A stretch of DNA of 64,000 bases from Straminergon stramineum (lineage: Eukaryota; Streptophyta; Bryopsida; Hypnales; Calliergonaceae), in contig OY987273.1 of assembly GCA_963920665.1 (NCBI GenBank), forward strand, positions 16,308,501-16,372,500. The letters run 5' to 3'. A program made the translations under genes and the position numbers. The notes under the pieces were generated by a model. The model did not search any database. It worked only from the letters and a program-made list of their open reading frames with translations, and was not told where the DNA came from. Each line of letters opens with the position of its first letter. The first letter of the stretch is position 1. Below are positions 13,181-26,277 of this stretch, one piece after another.

Positions 13181-15807
13181 CGAGCGTGGAACTTGTGAGC
13201 GGTGAGCCCCCAAACCCTATTTTTTTGGAAATTTTTTGGCGAAATTTCTTTTTTCATTTTTGTTAGAAAAAATTGAGGAAACCTTAATATTTATAGTAAA
13301 TTTAGTGACCTATGGCTGTGTACCCTATGACCGTGGATTGTGATAAGATTTTACACTTTTTGGTTTAGGGTTTTAGGTAGCTATGCATTCAGGCTTTCAA
13401 AATTTTGTGCATAGTGCGAAGAATTTATTTATTAACTATAGTAGAGAATATGTAAACTGCTTAATGTATAGTAAACTCATGTCACTTTGGAAATAGTGTA
13501 TTATAATTTTGTGATTGAGTTTAGTTCATGCAGAGAACTGTATCTCCTAAGTATTGCATATGTCTAAGAATTTCCAGCATGCACTAATATAAGAGGGCAC
13601 GTGTAGGATGAGTTGACAATTGATGGGTTTAGGGTGATATAGCTAGGACAAATCCTTGTGGTAGAAAGCTCACTCTCATTTGTAAGTGTATTGCATTGGA
13701 TAATTTTAAATTGTAAGAATTAATCTTAGGTAGAATCTAATTTGATACCACATGTTTACATGTGGCCTGAATTTGTAGAAAATTATAGAAACAAGTGAGT
13801 TATAAAATATAGAACATGTTCTAGAAAGAAATGAAAAAAACAAGCCATGAAAGTGAGGACTCAAATGAATAGAAAGAGTGCCCAAAAAATTGGAAGCAAA
13901 GGAATAGAAAATGAGAGTAAGTATAAAATGGGAAGTGAGGACATAAATGGGTAGTAAATCTAAAGAAAATGGAAGAAAAACTGGAAGTTCGGTAAAAAAG
14001 AATGGAAGAAGAAATGAAAAGGAAATGAAAAACTTTCAAATTAGAAGTGCAAGGGACATAAAAAAAAGGTTAAGGAAAAGGAAATTAAGATGACAAAAAA
14101 TGGGAAGGATAATCCAAAAAAAGAAAAGATTGAAAAGAATAAGAAAGACAACTGAGACAAACGAATTTAGAAAAAACTGAAGTATGTAGGCAAAATATAG
14201 AATGAATGGAATTGAACATAATTTCATGTGTGCGATAGTAAGTTATGATCACAAATTTTGATCATTCATGGGAACATGCTTCAAAACACTTCATGAATGA
14301 CATATATTCTAATACTTAGGAAATGTGGAGACATTTTCAATTCCAAAATCGCTAAATCATTTGAATCATAACATATGTAAATGAATACAATACAAATGAA
14401 GTGTTCTTGAAAAGGAATCCATGCCTATTCGGGAATTGTAATAATTCCAGCTCGAACTAGAAGGAGTTTCAATTCATTGAAGCTATAACTAGGTGCATGA
14501 ATGAATTTGTCTTCATTGACATCCATCTTGCAGAAGTACCTATACAAGTAGTAAGAGTGTTTGCAATTCACGTATTGTTGTCGACCTCCAATAGCAGAAA
14601 CAACCATATTTGTGAAGTTAGGGCATGTGTACGTGGGGAACATGCCAATTGTAATTCGGTAGATGTTTTTGTTAGGGTCTACCCCTATCTCTAGTGAGAC
14701 TATTGCACCTAGGCCCGGTTGGGGGAGTAAGGTCACTCCTAGGATTTGCCCTCTAATGTTTCGTGCACTCTCCCACTTGTTCCATTGCTCTGTAGTTGGT
14801 GCATTTACAATCCTCCGAATAGTTCGGCTGTTCCTTATTGTTGGATATGTTTTTGGGGGTGGTTGTTCAAATAAGGCAGTCTTGAAAATCTTTGACATTT
14901 TGAAAAGTCGACATGGCGACAACATAGGGCGTTGTTGGAGTTGAAATCCCGCATGTTGCAAGAGTAGAGTTTCTTCTTGACTAAGGTGTGTCCCTAATAG
15001 AACTGGCCAAACCTGCAACACAGCTGGCCAATCTATTATCCATTTTCGTTTCGAACCTTTCACACAACGTTCAATGTCATCCCAACAAAACCAGAAGTCA
15101 ACCACCACTTCTCGCTTAGTACCATAATCTACTTTTCTACCTCGATAAGTTGGAGCAGGGTTACATTTCCTTCCTCTTGCAATTTTGGTAGAGCACTCGA
15201 TATTTGACCCCTGTTGTTGAGCATGACATTTAGCATTCGATTTGTGGCTAATCCTCGCAATGTGCCACTTCGATGTATCACAGTCACTTTCATATGCAAT
15301 AGTGACATGTGGACAAATATTTGTATCCGCCTCTTTACCTTTCCCTCCCAACATCTTCGTAGAAATTGTTGTAGACCTCGCATGCACACGCAATTGAGAG
15401 AAATTCACTTTGTCTGATCTATGTGAATCTCTAGCATCTCCTATGGGTACATCTAACTTCCTCTTTGTACTTCCAAAGATCTCTTCTCCTTTTAAATGTG
15501 GTAATCAATTTCAAAGCCCCTCTACTCCAGATAAAGTGTTGAGCGCTTCAGCAATTTTCTTTGGATCTCTACTTCGAGTGGTAGCCCTGAACTTCAATTT
15601 GTTCTTCAATGGACCAGAGCCATGTGCATGACCTCTGAGGTATGCTCGATAATTTTTCATTTGCATCCAAGCACGAATACTGTCATTACAAGTCGCATCA
15701 AATAAGTTGTTTCCTCTTTTTCCGGACATTTGAAGCCACTTGTTATGGACTGTTTCAAATAAATTACACAATGGCAGGTCTAGCATTTCCTCCAAATTCA
15801 ATTTCTA

Positions 15808-16329
15808 AAAATGAACACAAGTTTAGGTAATAGTTAGCACTTCACTTTGAAAACCTCACAGATATTTGTAATTATCGATTGTTTCGTGGTCAAATGAACA
15901 TGTCCTATCATAAAATGAACGATATTCAAAGACAATTTCAAATACACATATATGACTATATAAAAATACAGCAACACAATCTTCTTTCAACTTCTTGGTA
16001 CAAGGAAGTACTCATATTTTACATGAGGACTCTAAAGAATTGCATGTTCCTTTAAAGACATCCGAAAGAGGGGGTCTAGTAAACACCATGAAGAGTTTCA
16101 TCAGACCCGACATATGCTCTTTTATTGTTTGGTAGACCCCCTCTTCTGGATACCTATGAAGAATAGCTTAGAGAATTTCAAATTATAAAATGAAGTTCTT
16201 TCGGTATTCTACATCACTAGAAAACAAAATAAAATATATGGAGCAACATAAGTTTATCTTTGCATTATTTGGTGTGACACCATCAAAAATTGAAATCCCC
16301 TTATGCATAGAAATAAGTACTTTACTCAC
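15808..16329 (-). other. Intron in the MULE-like transposase
   Basis: Donor GTGAGTAAA follows codons for GGFMDM. The acceptor TTCATTTTTAG precedes AAATTGAATTTGGAG (KLNLE). Both junctions are phase 0 and the 522 bases between are AT-rich with no sensible coding. The border call is by eye. Confidence 0.6.
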
Positions 16330-17789
16330 CATGTCCATGAAGCCTCCCCACTGTCGATAACGAAAATGCCAAAATGCTAGCCAATGGTCTAAGCGATGAA
16401 TTGCTTCTTCGTTTGCAGCTCCGGTTGATAGCCACCATGATCGAATTGCTAGATAACGTGTCTCTGCCTGATCCATATTTTTGGAATCTTTGTATTGCTT
16501 ACACAGAGAAATATGTTGTTGTTGAAGCGTTTCCTTGATGTACTTTTGGGAGTGTTTATGAAGAGAACTACTCCAATGTAGCAAACAGGTCCTTTTACGA
16601 TTCTCCATTTCCTCATTGGCAGATCCGTTGCCATAGACAATCCGGACCGCATTCCAATTGGCCATAGCACTATCTACCATAAATCCTTTAAAGTTTGGAT
16701 TTGGTACTCCATGTTGTGCCATGACAGTGTTTAAGCTCCTCCAAAATTGTACTTGCACCTTAGTATCTTCAAACTGCATATCACACACTACAATAGTCAT
16801 CACCTTCTTGTACTCAACATCATACATGTGGCAAGCCATTGTGGTCCACTCCTTCACACGCTTCACTTGGTCAAACATCAACCACACATTATGTAGATTA
16901 CCTCCGACTTGCATGCGCCTTACAAGGTCCACTCCACTTCCGGGTCTTTCTGTGAGCATTTTGAAGATATAAACCTTCTCCTTTCCTTGGCCAGGGAAGA
17001 CACTATCGTGTATGAATTTGAATTTTGACTCCTTCTTCATAGTCATAATGTCATCAATGATCCCCCCTCAATTGTTTGAGCGGAAAGAAGCGATCATGTT
17101 CCGTATATTTGGACTACTGAGATATTGGAAGCGGTCCATAACCTCCTCCATTTCCTACCCCTTCAATAACTCCTTCTCTCCATCTCCATTGTGAAATAGA
17201 TAGTTCGTTAAGAACTCTTTATTAGCGGATAGAGCAATCATTGAGTTTGTAGCCGATGGTGTTCTAGCCACCTGTTCTTCAATGAGTCCACAAATTTCCT
17301 CCGTAGAATCTCTATACATGTCCTTTGCCACTGGGTGGTTGTGCTCTCCGAAGTGAATAGCGGCCCTACTCATTTCTGGGTTGTTACTGAAAGCATAGTA
17401 TATCCTAGCATTGCAAGGGCTAAGACATGAAGGTGGTTTCCTACACACTTTGCAAACTAGGGTATTGTCTTTGGGAGGTCCATCTCCAACTACAAAAGGA
17501 ATCGATGTGAAGCCACTCCACTTTGTTTCGTTCCTCTTTGAAGTTCTGTTCAAATAATCATAGTTTGGGTTCACACAAGCAAGATGGCCGACACAGTGGA
17601 ACTTACGAAACTTGAGGTTGTTGGAGTTGTTGATATTTGTGGTGATGAGCCTACACCACAGGTGTCCATCATAGCGCTTGTCCATTCCTTCCAAGTTCCA
17701 CGCCGATGATGAAGACGAAGTGGAGTGACATGGTGGTATTTCAAAAATGATATCTCCATCAAATATTACTACAAGAAAATAGGTGTTTT

Positions 17790-18625
17790 ATGACTACAAA
17801 AATATGACTGAGGATGACTGGCGACTATTTGCAATCATATTTTTGGAGGCCAACTCTTTGAAAAAAAATATGACTACAACTATGATTGCTAGTCATGTTT
17901 TGGCCTTATACGTTGCGGGTGTATAGTATATGTTCATTGGGAACTCCAAAATACTTCGTAGAGCTTCATAGGGAACATGTTTGGGGAATGCACAGTCATA
18001 TTTATTAGTCATATTTTTGCATTAGTCATATTTTGTAGTCATATTTTTATGATAATCACATTTTTTTTCTTTTGGACAACTTGAAGAAAATTTGGGCAGG
18101 AAATATATTTGGAGAGTGCTAAATCATATTTGTTAGTCATAATTTCACTTTAGTCATATTTTGCAGTCATATTTTTGAGTCAATCATGTTTTTTAGTTAT
18201 ATTTTTATGATAGTCACATTTTTTTTTCTTTTGGGCAGCTTGAAGAAAATTTGGGCGAGAAATATATTTGGAGAGTGCTAAATCATATTTGCTAGTCATA
18301 ATTTCACTTTCGTCATATTTTAGAGTTAGTCATATTTATTAGTCATATTTTTGCATTAGTCATATTTTTGAGTCAATCATATTTATTAGTCATATTTTTG
18401 CATCAGTCATATTTTGTAGTCATAATTATTAGTCATATTTTTGCATCAATCATATTTTGCTATCATATTTTTATGATAGCCAAATTTTTTTCTTTTAGGC
18501 AGCTTGAAGAAAATTTGGGCGGGAAATATATTTGGAGAGTACTAAATCATATTTGCTAGTCATAATTTCACTTCAGTCATATTTTGCAATCGTATTTTTG
18601 AGTCAATCATATTTTGTAGACACAT
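17790..18625 (+). repeat. CACTA left subterminal repeats
   Basis: Repeated TTAGTCATATTTTTGN and AGTCATATTTTGC motifs spaced about 15-40 bp, within larger duplicated blocks of about 150-250 bp that begin near TTCTTTTGGGCAGCTTGAAG (18,067, 18,226, 18,490). Such dense subterminal repeats are characteristic of CACTA ends. Confidence 0.75.
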
Positions 18626-20989
18626 TTCTTTGGAAGTTGTTTTTTGTTTCTTTGGTGGGAGCTTGAGGAAAAGGTTGGCAATCTAAGATGGGTCTTCTAT
18701 ATTTTGTCCCTAGAGGCCATTCCTTGGGATGACTTTGTTTAATACCTATTAAAAAAATTATTTTCTTTTATATAATGTGTCTATTACAGAATTAATGTCC
18801 GAATAATTTGGGATGGTGCATGTTCATATTTTAATTAATATATTTAAAATTTTTATAGGAATTAGAAAAGGAATAGAGAGGAAGAAAACAATTAATAATA
18901 GGAAATAATCAATTTTTATTTGAGTATGTAAGAAAAAATTAGAGAGGAATAAAAGTCTATGGACAAACCAAAGCACCAAGGTAGGACTAAGCTTGAGAAT
19001 CCAAGATAGAAATCGGGCCTGTCTTGATTCATTATTGGAATTTGCTGTGGAATTTGCTAATTATGTTAATTGATTGTGATGGCTAATGCAAAGCGAAATC
19101 TAATGCATTTGAACTAGTAATGTAGATTGAAGGCTGTAGAGTTTAGAAAAATTACTTGAAGATTGGAAAAAATCTAATCCAAAGAGAAGAAAGAACAATG
19201 TGAGAAAAATTCATACCCGAGTGGCCATGGAGCAAGAGTAAGTGAGGAGTGCGATTTGTGTTGAGAGTCTCTAAGTGTTTCAAGAAGAAACGTAGGTTCA
19301 AGTTGCTACTTCAAGCATTGGACATGATTAAGAGACTAATATGACCCCCTTATAAGGATTTGACTATGTATTAAACAAAGATTGTTGATTATAATACACG
19401 TAGTTGATCAAATGAATTTTTCAAGTCTTAAGTAGATATTTAGTTATCACTTACAAGGTTGATGTTGTTACAATTGTTTGATTCTTAGAGTAATTAGAAA
19501 TCAATTAGTAGTAGTAGAAGTCAAAGATTGCAATTCTAAACCATTTCAAAAAATGAAGGAAAAAAACAAAAAATGTTGAAAATAATTTGGAGAAAGTCAA
19601 GAGGGGGAAGTAGAAAGAAATAGGTTGAAAGAAAAGAATGAGATCATATATCTAATTTATACTCCTTGTTGTAAAAGTTGTTATTTAAGTTGTATCCAAA
19701 AACACAAAAAATGTAACAAAAATGGATTAAAGCAGACTTCATGATACAATTACAATATACATGTTGAAGAATAGGGATGTTGTGGAAACAAATTTCAAGG
19801 CATGTCCTTAAATTTGGTACTTAGTTTATTCTCTTCTTGTAGAAACTATAGTTGTGCTAGAAATTAGAGATTTAAATCAAACTTCTAAGAATTTGTTAAA
19901 TTTAATTTGGAATTCAAGAACATTTCATTAATTTGTAGAGGATTCCAATAACATATCACACTTGAAAAAATAGAGAAAAACTATGGAAGATAGAGTACGA
20001 TGAAATTGGATAATCTATGGCATTAGTTTTGGATAAAAAATACCAAAGTTCATCTAATTCAAGTAAAAAAAGGAAATTTGAAATTTAGTGACATTTAGAA
20101 TTCAATTTTGAAAGTAAGAATGAATTTAAAATTATAGGTTAAGAGAAAATGTTGGATGAAATCTTGAAGGATAAATTAAAAACAAACCTTCATCGATCTA
20201 TATTTTTTTGCTAAAAACATTTCCTTATAAATATCTTCACGATTTTAGAATAAGCTTGCAACGTTCTACAACTTAAATTAAAAAATTTTAAAATTTCTCA
20301 ACTATGATTTGGAAGTCAAGAGTTTTGACTATAATTGGTCAAAACCATCTAAAACCTTTGACTTTTATAGTTTGAGTGTGTTTTAGTTTAGATGTGAATC
20401 ACTTATAGTTTATCATTAGAAAAAAAATTGTTCATTGCTTAGAATACCCATTGAACAATATTTAAATATCCAACTTAGGATTTGAAGTTCAACAACAAAA
20501 AATATAGTTGTGTTTATTTTATCTCAAGGATATAGATAAAACACTCATATATATCATATATTGAAGTTTGTTTTCTTTTTTAGAAAAGTTCTCTATAATG
20601 TCATATAAGCCGTATTTATAAAGAATCTCTATAGAGTTGTTTAGAAGTTATAGAATTATTTATATGAAGATTGAGGCTCACTGTGATATACATGGTTGAA
20701 TTGCAATTAAAAGATGGTTGTTTGAATGTTTCTACAAGGATATAGAATATAAAAACATAATGCGTTTTAAAAAATTCAAAGATGTTTTTCAATATTGGCT
20801 CTATAAAATACTTTTGCTCTTATATACTTAGTGCATGGACGTAGATACTTTAATTCATACATGACTTTTTTTTGCTATAACTATAGGTGCTTAAGTCCTT
20901 GTAACTTCCCTTTATACATTTTGTAGAGTTGTATTGCAACATACATCCACTTTGTAGCAAATTTTGTTGTTAAAATAACTTAATTGTTT

Positions 20990-21990
20990 AGTATAGTCAT
21001 ATTTATTGACTCCCATGACTATGTCAAGTCGCATGACTAGAGCAAGTCATGTACATGACTAGGGTTTTAAAACCCTAGTCGCCACTTCTATGTAGCCGCC
21101 ATTGATTTAGGGTTTTGAAACCCTAGCCGCCATTTCTTCTTCTTCTTCTTCTTCTTCTTCTTTGCTTTTTGTTGCCTCTTACGTTTTGTTTCTTGTTGTT
21201 TTCTAGCTCTTGGTTCTTCTTGCCTCCTAGTCCTTACTTTTTGTTTCTTTTTAGTTCTTGATTTTTGCTTCTAGTTTCTTCTTGTTACCTCTTAATTCTT
21301 GCTTCGTAGTTCTTACTTTTTGTTGCTTCTTAGTTCTTGATGTTTAGTTTTTAGTTCTTGATCTTTGCTTCTAATTTCTTCTTATTACCTCTTAATTCTT
21401 GCTTTCTAGATCTTGATTCTTGTTTGAAGTTTCTTCTTGTTACTTCTTAATTCTTGTTTCTTAGTTCCTACTTTTTTTGTTTCTTAGTTCTTGATTCTTG
21501 TTTGTAGTTTCTTCTTATTACATCATAATTCTTACTTCTTAGTTTCTACTTTTTTTGTTTCTTAGTTCTTGATTATTGCTTCTAGTTTTTTTTTGTTCCA
21601 TCTTAATTTTTGCTTCCTAGTTCTTGTCTTTTATTGCTTCCTAATTGTTACTTTTAATTTCTTTTTGATTCATTTTAACTTGTGTTTCTTGTTTTTTTTA
21701 ATTCTTATTTTTTCTTGTTATTTATTACATTTGATTGCATCTTAAATTGTGTTTTTTGTTGCTTCTTGTTGCATCTTAGTTCTTTCTTCTTCTTGTTATT
21801 TATTGCATCTTAAATCATATTTCTTGTTGCTTCTTGTTACCTTTTAGTTCTTATTTTCTCTTGTTATTTGTTGCATTTTCTTCTATTTTATTGCATCTTA
21901 AGTTGTGTCTCTTGTTTTGTTTTGTAGCACCTTAATTCTTACTTCTTCTTGTTTATTATTACCTCTTAACACTTGCCACCTTCTAGTTTT
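20990..21990 (+). repeat. Telobox palindrome followed by long CT-rich degenerate repeat inside the CACTA
   Basis: At about 21,056-21,082 is a perfect palindrome GACTAGGGTTTT/AAAACCCTAGTC, followed at 21,111-21,135 by a second AGGGTTTTGAAACCCTAGCCGCC. Next comes (TTC)n at 21,136-21,162, then ~850 bp of degenerate repeats of TTCTTGTTGCTTCTTAGTTCTTG type, and a GTGTAGGCA-like border near 22,170. AAACCCTAG teloboxes followed by a pyrimidine leader resemble promoters and 5' leaders of plant housekeeping genes, so this may be a captured promoter. No downstream coding exon was recognised. Confidence 0.4.
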
Positions 21991-22559
21991 TGTTTCATTT
22001 ATCACTATTGTTGTTATTTCTTCTTATTTATTTATGTTTTCTAAAGATATAGTGGTTACGAATTTTTTCTTACTTAAAACTTGTGCTTCATATTTTTTGT
22101 TGCCTTGAATCTTTGAAGGTTGAGCTATATTGTTCATTCACTAAAAATTAATCCCCTTCATTGTATGTGTAGGCACTTAAAGCTGGATTGAAGTTATTGG
22201 AGGCTACTTACAACACTTGAGAAGCAACTTCTTCAAATTTCAGTAAGAAATATAGGTCCTAGAGCTTATAGGAATATACACTTATAGAATGTCATTGTCA
22301 TATGTTTTGTGTTAGTGACTATTAAATGCCATTGAAAAGAGTCACATTTTTTATGGCATTTTTTTCTCTTTAATATGATTGTCTCTTATGCATCTCAAAA
22401 ATCATATGTACTCAATTTTTATTTGATGGAATCATTTATTTAGCTGCTAAACCATGTTGATGCATGATTGCAATGCCTCAAGTCGATTTAGAATGTATGG
22501 AATATGATTGTAGTTTATAACAAAAGCTACTATAAACCTCAAGTCATCCCAATTATAAA

Positions 22560-23440
22560 TATTACTTGCTTGAGTCATATTTTATAATATATTTTAGCCA
22601 AAATATGACTTGTTGTAGTTATATAATACTTACAATCATGTTATTAATGTGACTCTATACTTTTAAAATTATGACTACATTCAATCATAAAATTACAAGT
22701 AATATTCCATGTGAACTACTACATGAACTAAAATATGACTTACATTAGTCATATTTCACATTAATAAAATTATGACTCATGAAGGTCATATTCCACATCA
22801 AGAAAAAATTATGACTTTCTAGAGTCATTTTTACATCAACATGTAGAGCATATGACTCATAAAAGTCATTTTTCATAATCACAAAAAATATGACTCACGA
22901 AAGTCATTTTTCACATCAACCAAAAATATGACTCATGAAGGTTATATTCCACATTAACAAAAAATACGACCCACTAGAGTCATTTTTACATCAACATATA
23001 GAGAATATGACTCATGAGAGTCATTTTTCACATCGACAAAAAATATGACTCATGAGAGTCATTTTTCTCATCAACCAAAAATATGACTCATAGAAGTCAT
23101 ATTCCCCGTTAATAAAAAATATGATTACATAGAGTCATATGCCACATGAACCAAAATATGACTCAACATAGTCATATTCCATGTCAGCCAAAAATATGAC
23201 TACATGGAGTCATATGCCACGTAGACTTTTTTTTTTTTGCCCGGGTAGTTCAAGGAAAAGTCAAGACTTCAAGGATAGTCAACATATACGCCACATAGGC
23301 AATATACGGCTAAGTATACCCCCAATACAAATGACTGCATATATGACTCATGAAAAATTTGACTAGTCGGTAATGACTAGACCCAGTCATATCGCGCATC
23401 ATCTACAGTGTTTTATGTCTAAGTCATATTTTGAGATTTT
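22560..23440 (-). repeat. CACTA right subterminal repeats
   Basis: About 15-20 units of AAAATATGACTCATGAAAGTCATTTT type, each with internal dyad symmetry (ATGACT ... AGTCAT), spaced 40-50 bp. Orientation is mainly opposite to the left block. Confidence 0.75.
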
Positions 23441-24079
23441 ACCACTCATTGTAGTCATTTTTTGCAGTTATAAAACACCCATTTTATTGTAGTGTATTGC
23501 TGGAAGAAAAGCAACATGGTGGTGCTTCATGACGTTAAAATCCATTATAGACAGTTCGTTCCGAGATCGATGTATGTTGGCTAGTCTCTTCAAACAATCT
23601 ATGATATTTACTCTATGGATTGGATACGGATGCAATAGAGGACGAGGCAATGAGGATTGCAATTGACTACTTGATGGACTCTCAAATGTAGAGTTCAATA
23701 GAGCCCTTCCAATGATTGTAGTTCTAATAGAACATCCTGAATGTTTGACAGTCAATTTAGGAGACTCTCCTTCCGATTCACTAGATAGTTCTATAATTGG
23801 ATCTAATTTCTCTATCTTTATAGCATGAAGTACTGAAGGCTTTAGAAGAACCTGAGGAATTTGAGGATTTCCACTAGGTGAAACAACGTGCTCTATATAT
23901 GGCATATTTACTGTTGAATTGTCTGATTGCCGACTCAACATCTGAGTGGAAGAATCTAGCATGGAAAGAGGGAGTCCATATGCCCTGTAGTTCCTAGGGG
24001 AAAGGTACCAACAATGTCCTTCATCTTCTGCAGATTTGACAATAGGGACAAATTCTTTCACTTTGCTTGACTCCGACAT

Positions 24080-24965
24080 CCTTTCTTCTTCAACATAGAT
24101 GGAGGACTCTACAAATCTAAATCAGACGTGGAGAAGGTGACTAAGGACTCTAGCACATCCTCCATCTTTTATGGGAAACATAAGAGGTACCTCATGACCG
24201 TCCACTCGAATGCAAGCCATCTCGAGAACTCGTGTATAGAGTAATGAAATGGAGACCCGTAATCCTTAGCATTCGATGGGGAAGAGCAAAATTCGAAAGA
24301 GCTCAATGGGTTGATCACCGTCAATTATATCAAACTGTAAAATAGTACTAGTAGTCTGCTCAGCATTTAGTGTCCTCCTTACCAATAGATCTTTCAAATC
24401 TACTTTTGCCAAGCCCTTCACCACCATCCACTTCTATTACAGTACTATCATGTGTTGCCATGTACATTGAATAGCTATTGACATGCAGTGCAATCGACAA
24501 GTACTAAATTACTGTTAGTAGCTGTCATCCGCATTCAAAAAGTATTGACCCTCCAACCATTTAATCTTTTTTTACACTAACCGTCATCTACTACAAATTC
24601 TGACCATGCCAACCCTTTCCTAAGCCGTCTTTAACACCCTTTTTTGGGAAGATTCATAAATGCATGGTGGCCGCCCCTTGGACGTCATTGGAGTTCATGG
24701 AATGTGTCAGATTTCCATATGGATTTGGTGGCCTTGAACTATGATTGTTTACGGCGCAACAAGCTAGCTTTTATGTAACACTTTGTCACTACAAATACAA
24801 GCCTCTGTCATCACTGAACTTTCATTGTGACATTGTATGATTCTAGTCCATTCCTTTGAACTTTACAAATAGAAACCATTTCTGCAAGGTAGAGCCATTG
24901 CATACTTTCAGTTCTAAGCACTCGCCGGATTTTAGAGTGTTAGATTCTATGTAGTCATCTTTTTC
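24080..24965. promoter_or_regulatory. Divergent spacer between transposase and ParB-methyltransferase-like genes
   Basis: About 890 bp separate the two divergently oriented start codons, so any promoters of both genes should lie here. I see no unmistakable TATA or known operator. Position is the only evidence for a regulatory role. Confidence 0.35.
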
Positions 24966-25271
24966 ATGTTTGTAGAGAACTTGGGCACGTCCATTCCTAG
25001 TACGTTGTTGAGAAGGAGGAAAAATAGGCGTCGATCTTTGTATTTCTCATCTCGTAAGGAACTGCAGAGATCTAGAATGACTCGAGGGAAGAAAGTCATG
25101 TCAAAAACAGGTCAGTCTATACCGGGCGACCTTCGCAAAGCAATTCGCTTCACCACCGGAGATGGGAGTGGGGAAGACACTGTTGGAGCGAAGGACTTGG
25201 AGGTATTGCAAGAGATGTCAGAGGATACAATAGGAGGACAAGATGAAGGACCGCAGGAGGTTGCTGCTTCT
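24966..25271 (+). CDS. First coding exon of the ParB-methyltransferase-like gene
   Basis: 102 codons from ATG 24,966 to a donor GTAAGAACC, ending phase 0, which matches the next exon at 28,447. It is basic near the start (RRRKNRRRS, a possible nuclear-localisation patch) and acidic later (EMSEDTIGGQDEG). A later ATG at 25,077 is an alternative start. Assignment to this gene rests on phase, orientation and position across a 3.2-kb intron and is inferred. Confidence 0.45.
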
Positions 25272-26277
25272 GTAAGAACCTAGCAAAATCATTCCTCCTC
25301 TTTAGTTTGTTCACAATCATTGCATTTCATGGAAATTCGATAGCAAAGAACAAATGTGTTTCAGAACCCTTCAACTCTTCATGTCATTTTCTACTCCATT
25401 GTTCATGTAAAATTTGTTCTCTATATTTAAATGACTATAGGCCTCTTGTAGTTCATGCGTGCATTAATTAAAGAATCTTTACATGAGTAATTTGTGGAAG
25501 TCACCTTCAAAAAATTTGAGCTTCTCCTATTGCACTTATCCTATTTCATGTATGCCATCATTCCGTAGTGAATATGCCATTGTGGGAAGTAGGTCTTTAA
25601 AGAAACACAAATTTTGGACAATGACAGCGTAAATTTAGCCTTGCCTCTCTTTCTGTAGCCAACAAAAGTAGAATTTTGTATATGTTTAGGGTATTTGAGG
25701 AACATAAAAAAAAGAAGTTTTCTACTTTGAATGGATTCAATTCAAATCATCTAAGAATAGAGAAGATAAGGATTTCAAAGGCAGGGACTAAGAAAGATGC
25801 TTCATCCTTTAGTTTCATTAGATTTGTGGAGAATAAAAACATATGAGCACACCCTTACAAGAGCCTTCTTTGGCAAGTACACAATTTGATTGTGGTTGTA
25901 TTCATATCTAATTCTTGCATTTTCTGTGTATACTTCTATTTAGATTCAGAAACGCTCATTGTATGCTAATGAGCCAAATTTAGAGAAAGGCATATTTGGT
26001 CCCTAAGTCCTCTAGAAAATGAAGGATGTATTTGTTACAGAAGACAACAAACTGTAAGTCATTCTTAGAAAATGTAATCTTAAAAATAAAGAATATTATG
26101 AATCCTAAAATAAAATAAAGGACAATTTCACTATCTAGTATAGAAAAAATTGAAAATAAAAGAAAGTATTCAAGGGAATTGAAAATCCCATAGGTGTTCA
26201 TTAATCAATTTTCAATTGTTGACTTGATAGCAGCTTCATTTTCTTCTTCTAGAATTTGCTTTGCGTGCTCTTCGTTC

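Larger units (their letters stand above)
17767..23494. mobile_element. Nested CACTA element, 5.7 kb, non-autonomous
   Basis: The left end reads TACTACAAGAAAATAGGTG, and the right end read inward CACTACAATAAAATGGGTG; both continue TTTTAT(G/A)ACT. This is the plant CACTA terminal pattern with the first base mutated on the left. The 3-bp target duplication TAT (17,764-17,766 and 23,495-23,497) is as expected for CACTA. Subterminal regions (about 17,800-18,625 and 22,560-23,440) carry dozens of AGTCATATTTT / AAAATATGACT motifs in opposite orientation, the usual TNPA-type binding repeats. No transposase was found inside. Removing it with one TSD copy restores the frame of the MULE-like transposase across the site (PAI then FDGDIIF). 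Confidence 0.85.
14425..24079 (-). pseudogene. MULE-like transposase gene (GCM-type zinc finger, DDE-like domain, SWIM-like finger), interrupted by a CACTA element
   Basis: The coding order on the minus strand is as follows. First comes an N-terminal segment from ATG 24,079 (MSESSKVKEF) to 23,498. The CACTA insertion follows. Then 17,763-16,330 is a zinc-finger block (FRKFHCVGHLACVN ... FGEHNHPV, resembling WRKY/GCM1-type fingers of plant MULEs) followed by a DDE-like region (WTTMACHMYDVEYKKVM ... FKGFMVDSAMANWNAVR). After an intron, 15,807-14,425 ends with a SWIM-like finger (YTCPNF ... YVNCKHSYYLY). The frame is continuous but has TAG 17,157-17,155, TGA 17,070-17,068 and two TGAs just after 15,513. 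A donor GTGAGTAAA at 16,329 and acceptor TTTTTAG before 15,807 join in phase 0. I cannot assign the catalytic triad with certainty. It lies inside terminal repeats with a 10-bp TSD, which supports the Mutator superfamily. Confidence 0.7.

Noticed and set aside
13821..14227. Hydrophobic Phe/Leu/Ile-rich minus-strand frames resembling membrane proteins
   Set aside because: They are the complement of an A/G-rich low-complexity stretch (GAAAATGGAAG-type); no conserved motif.
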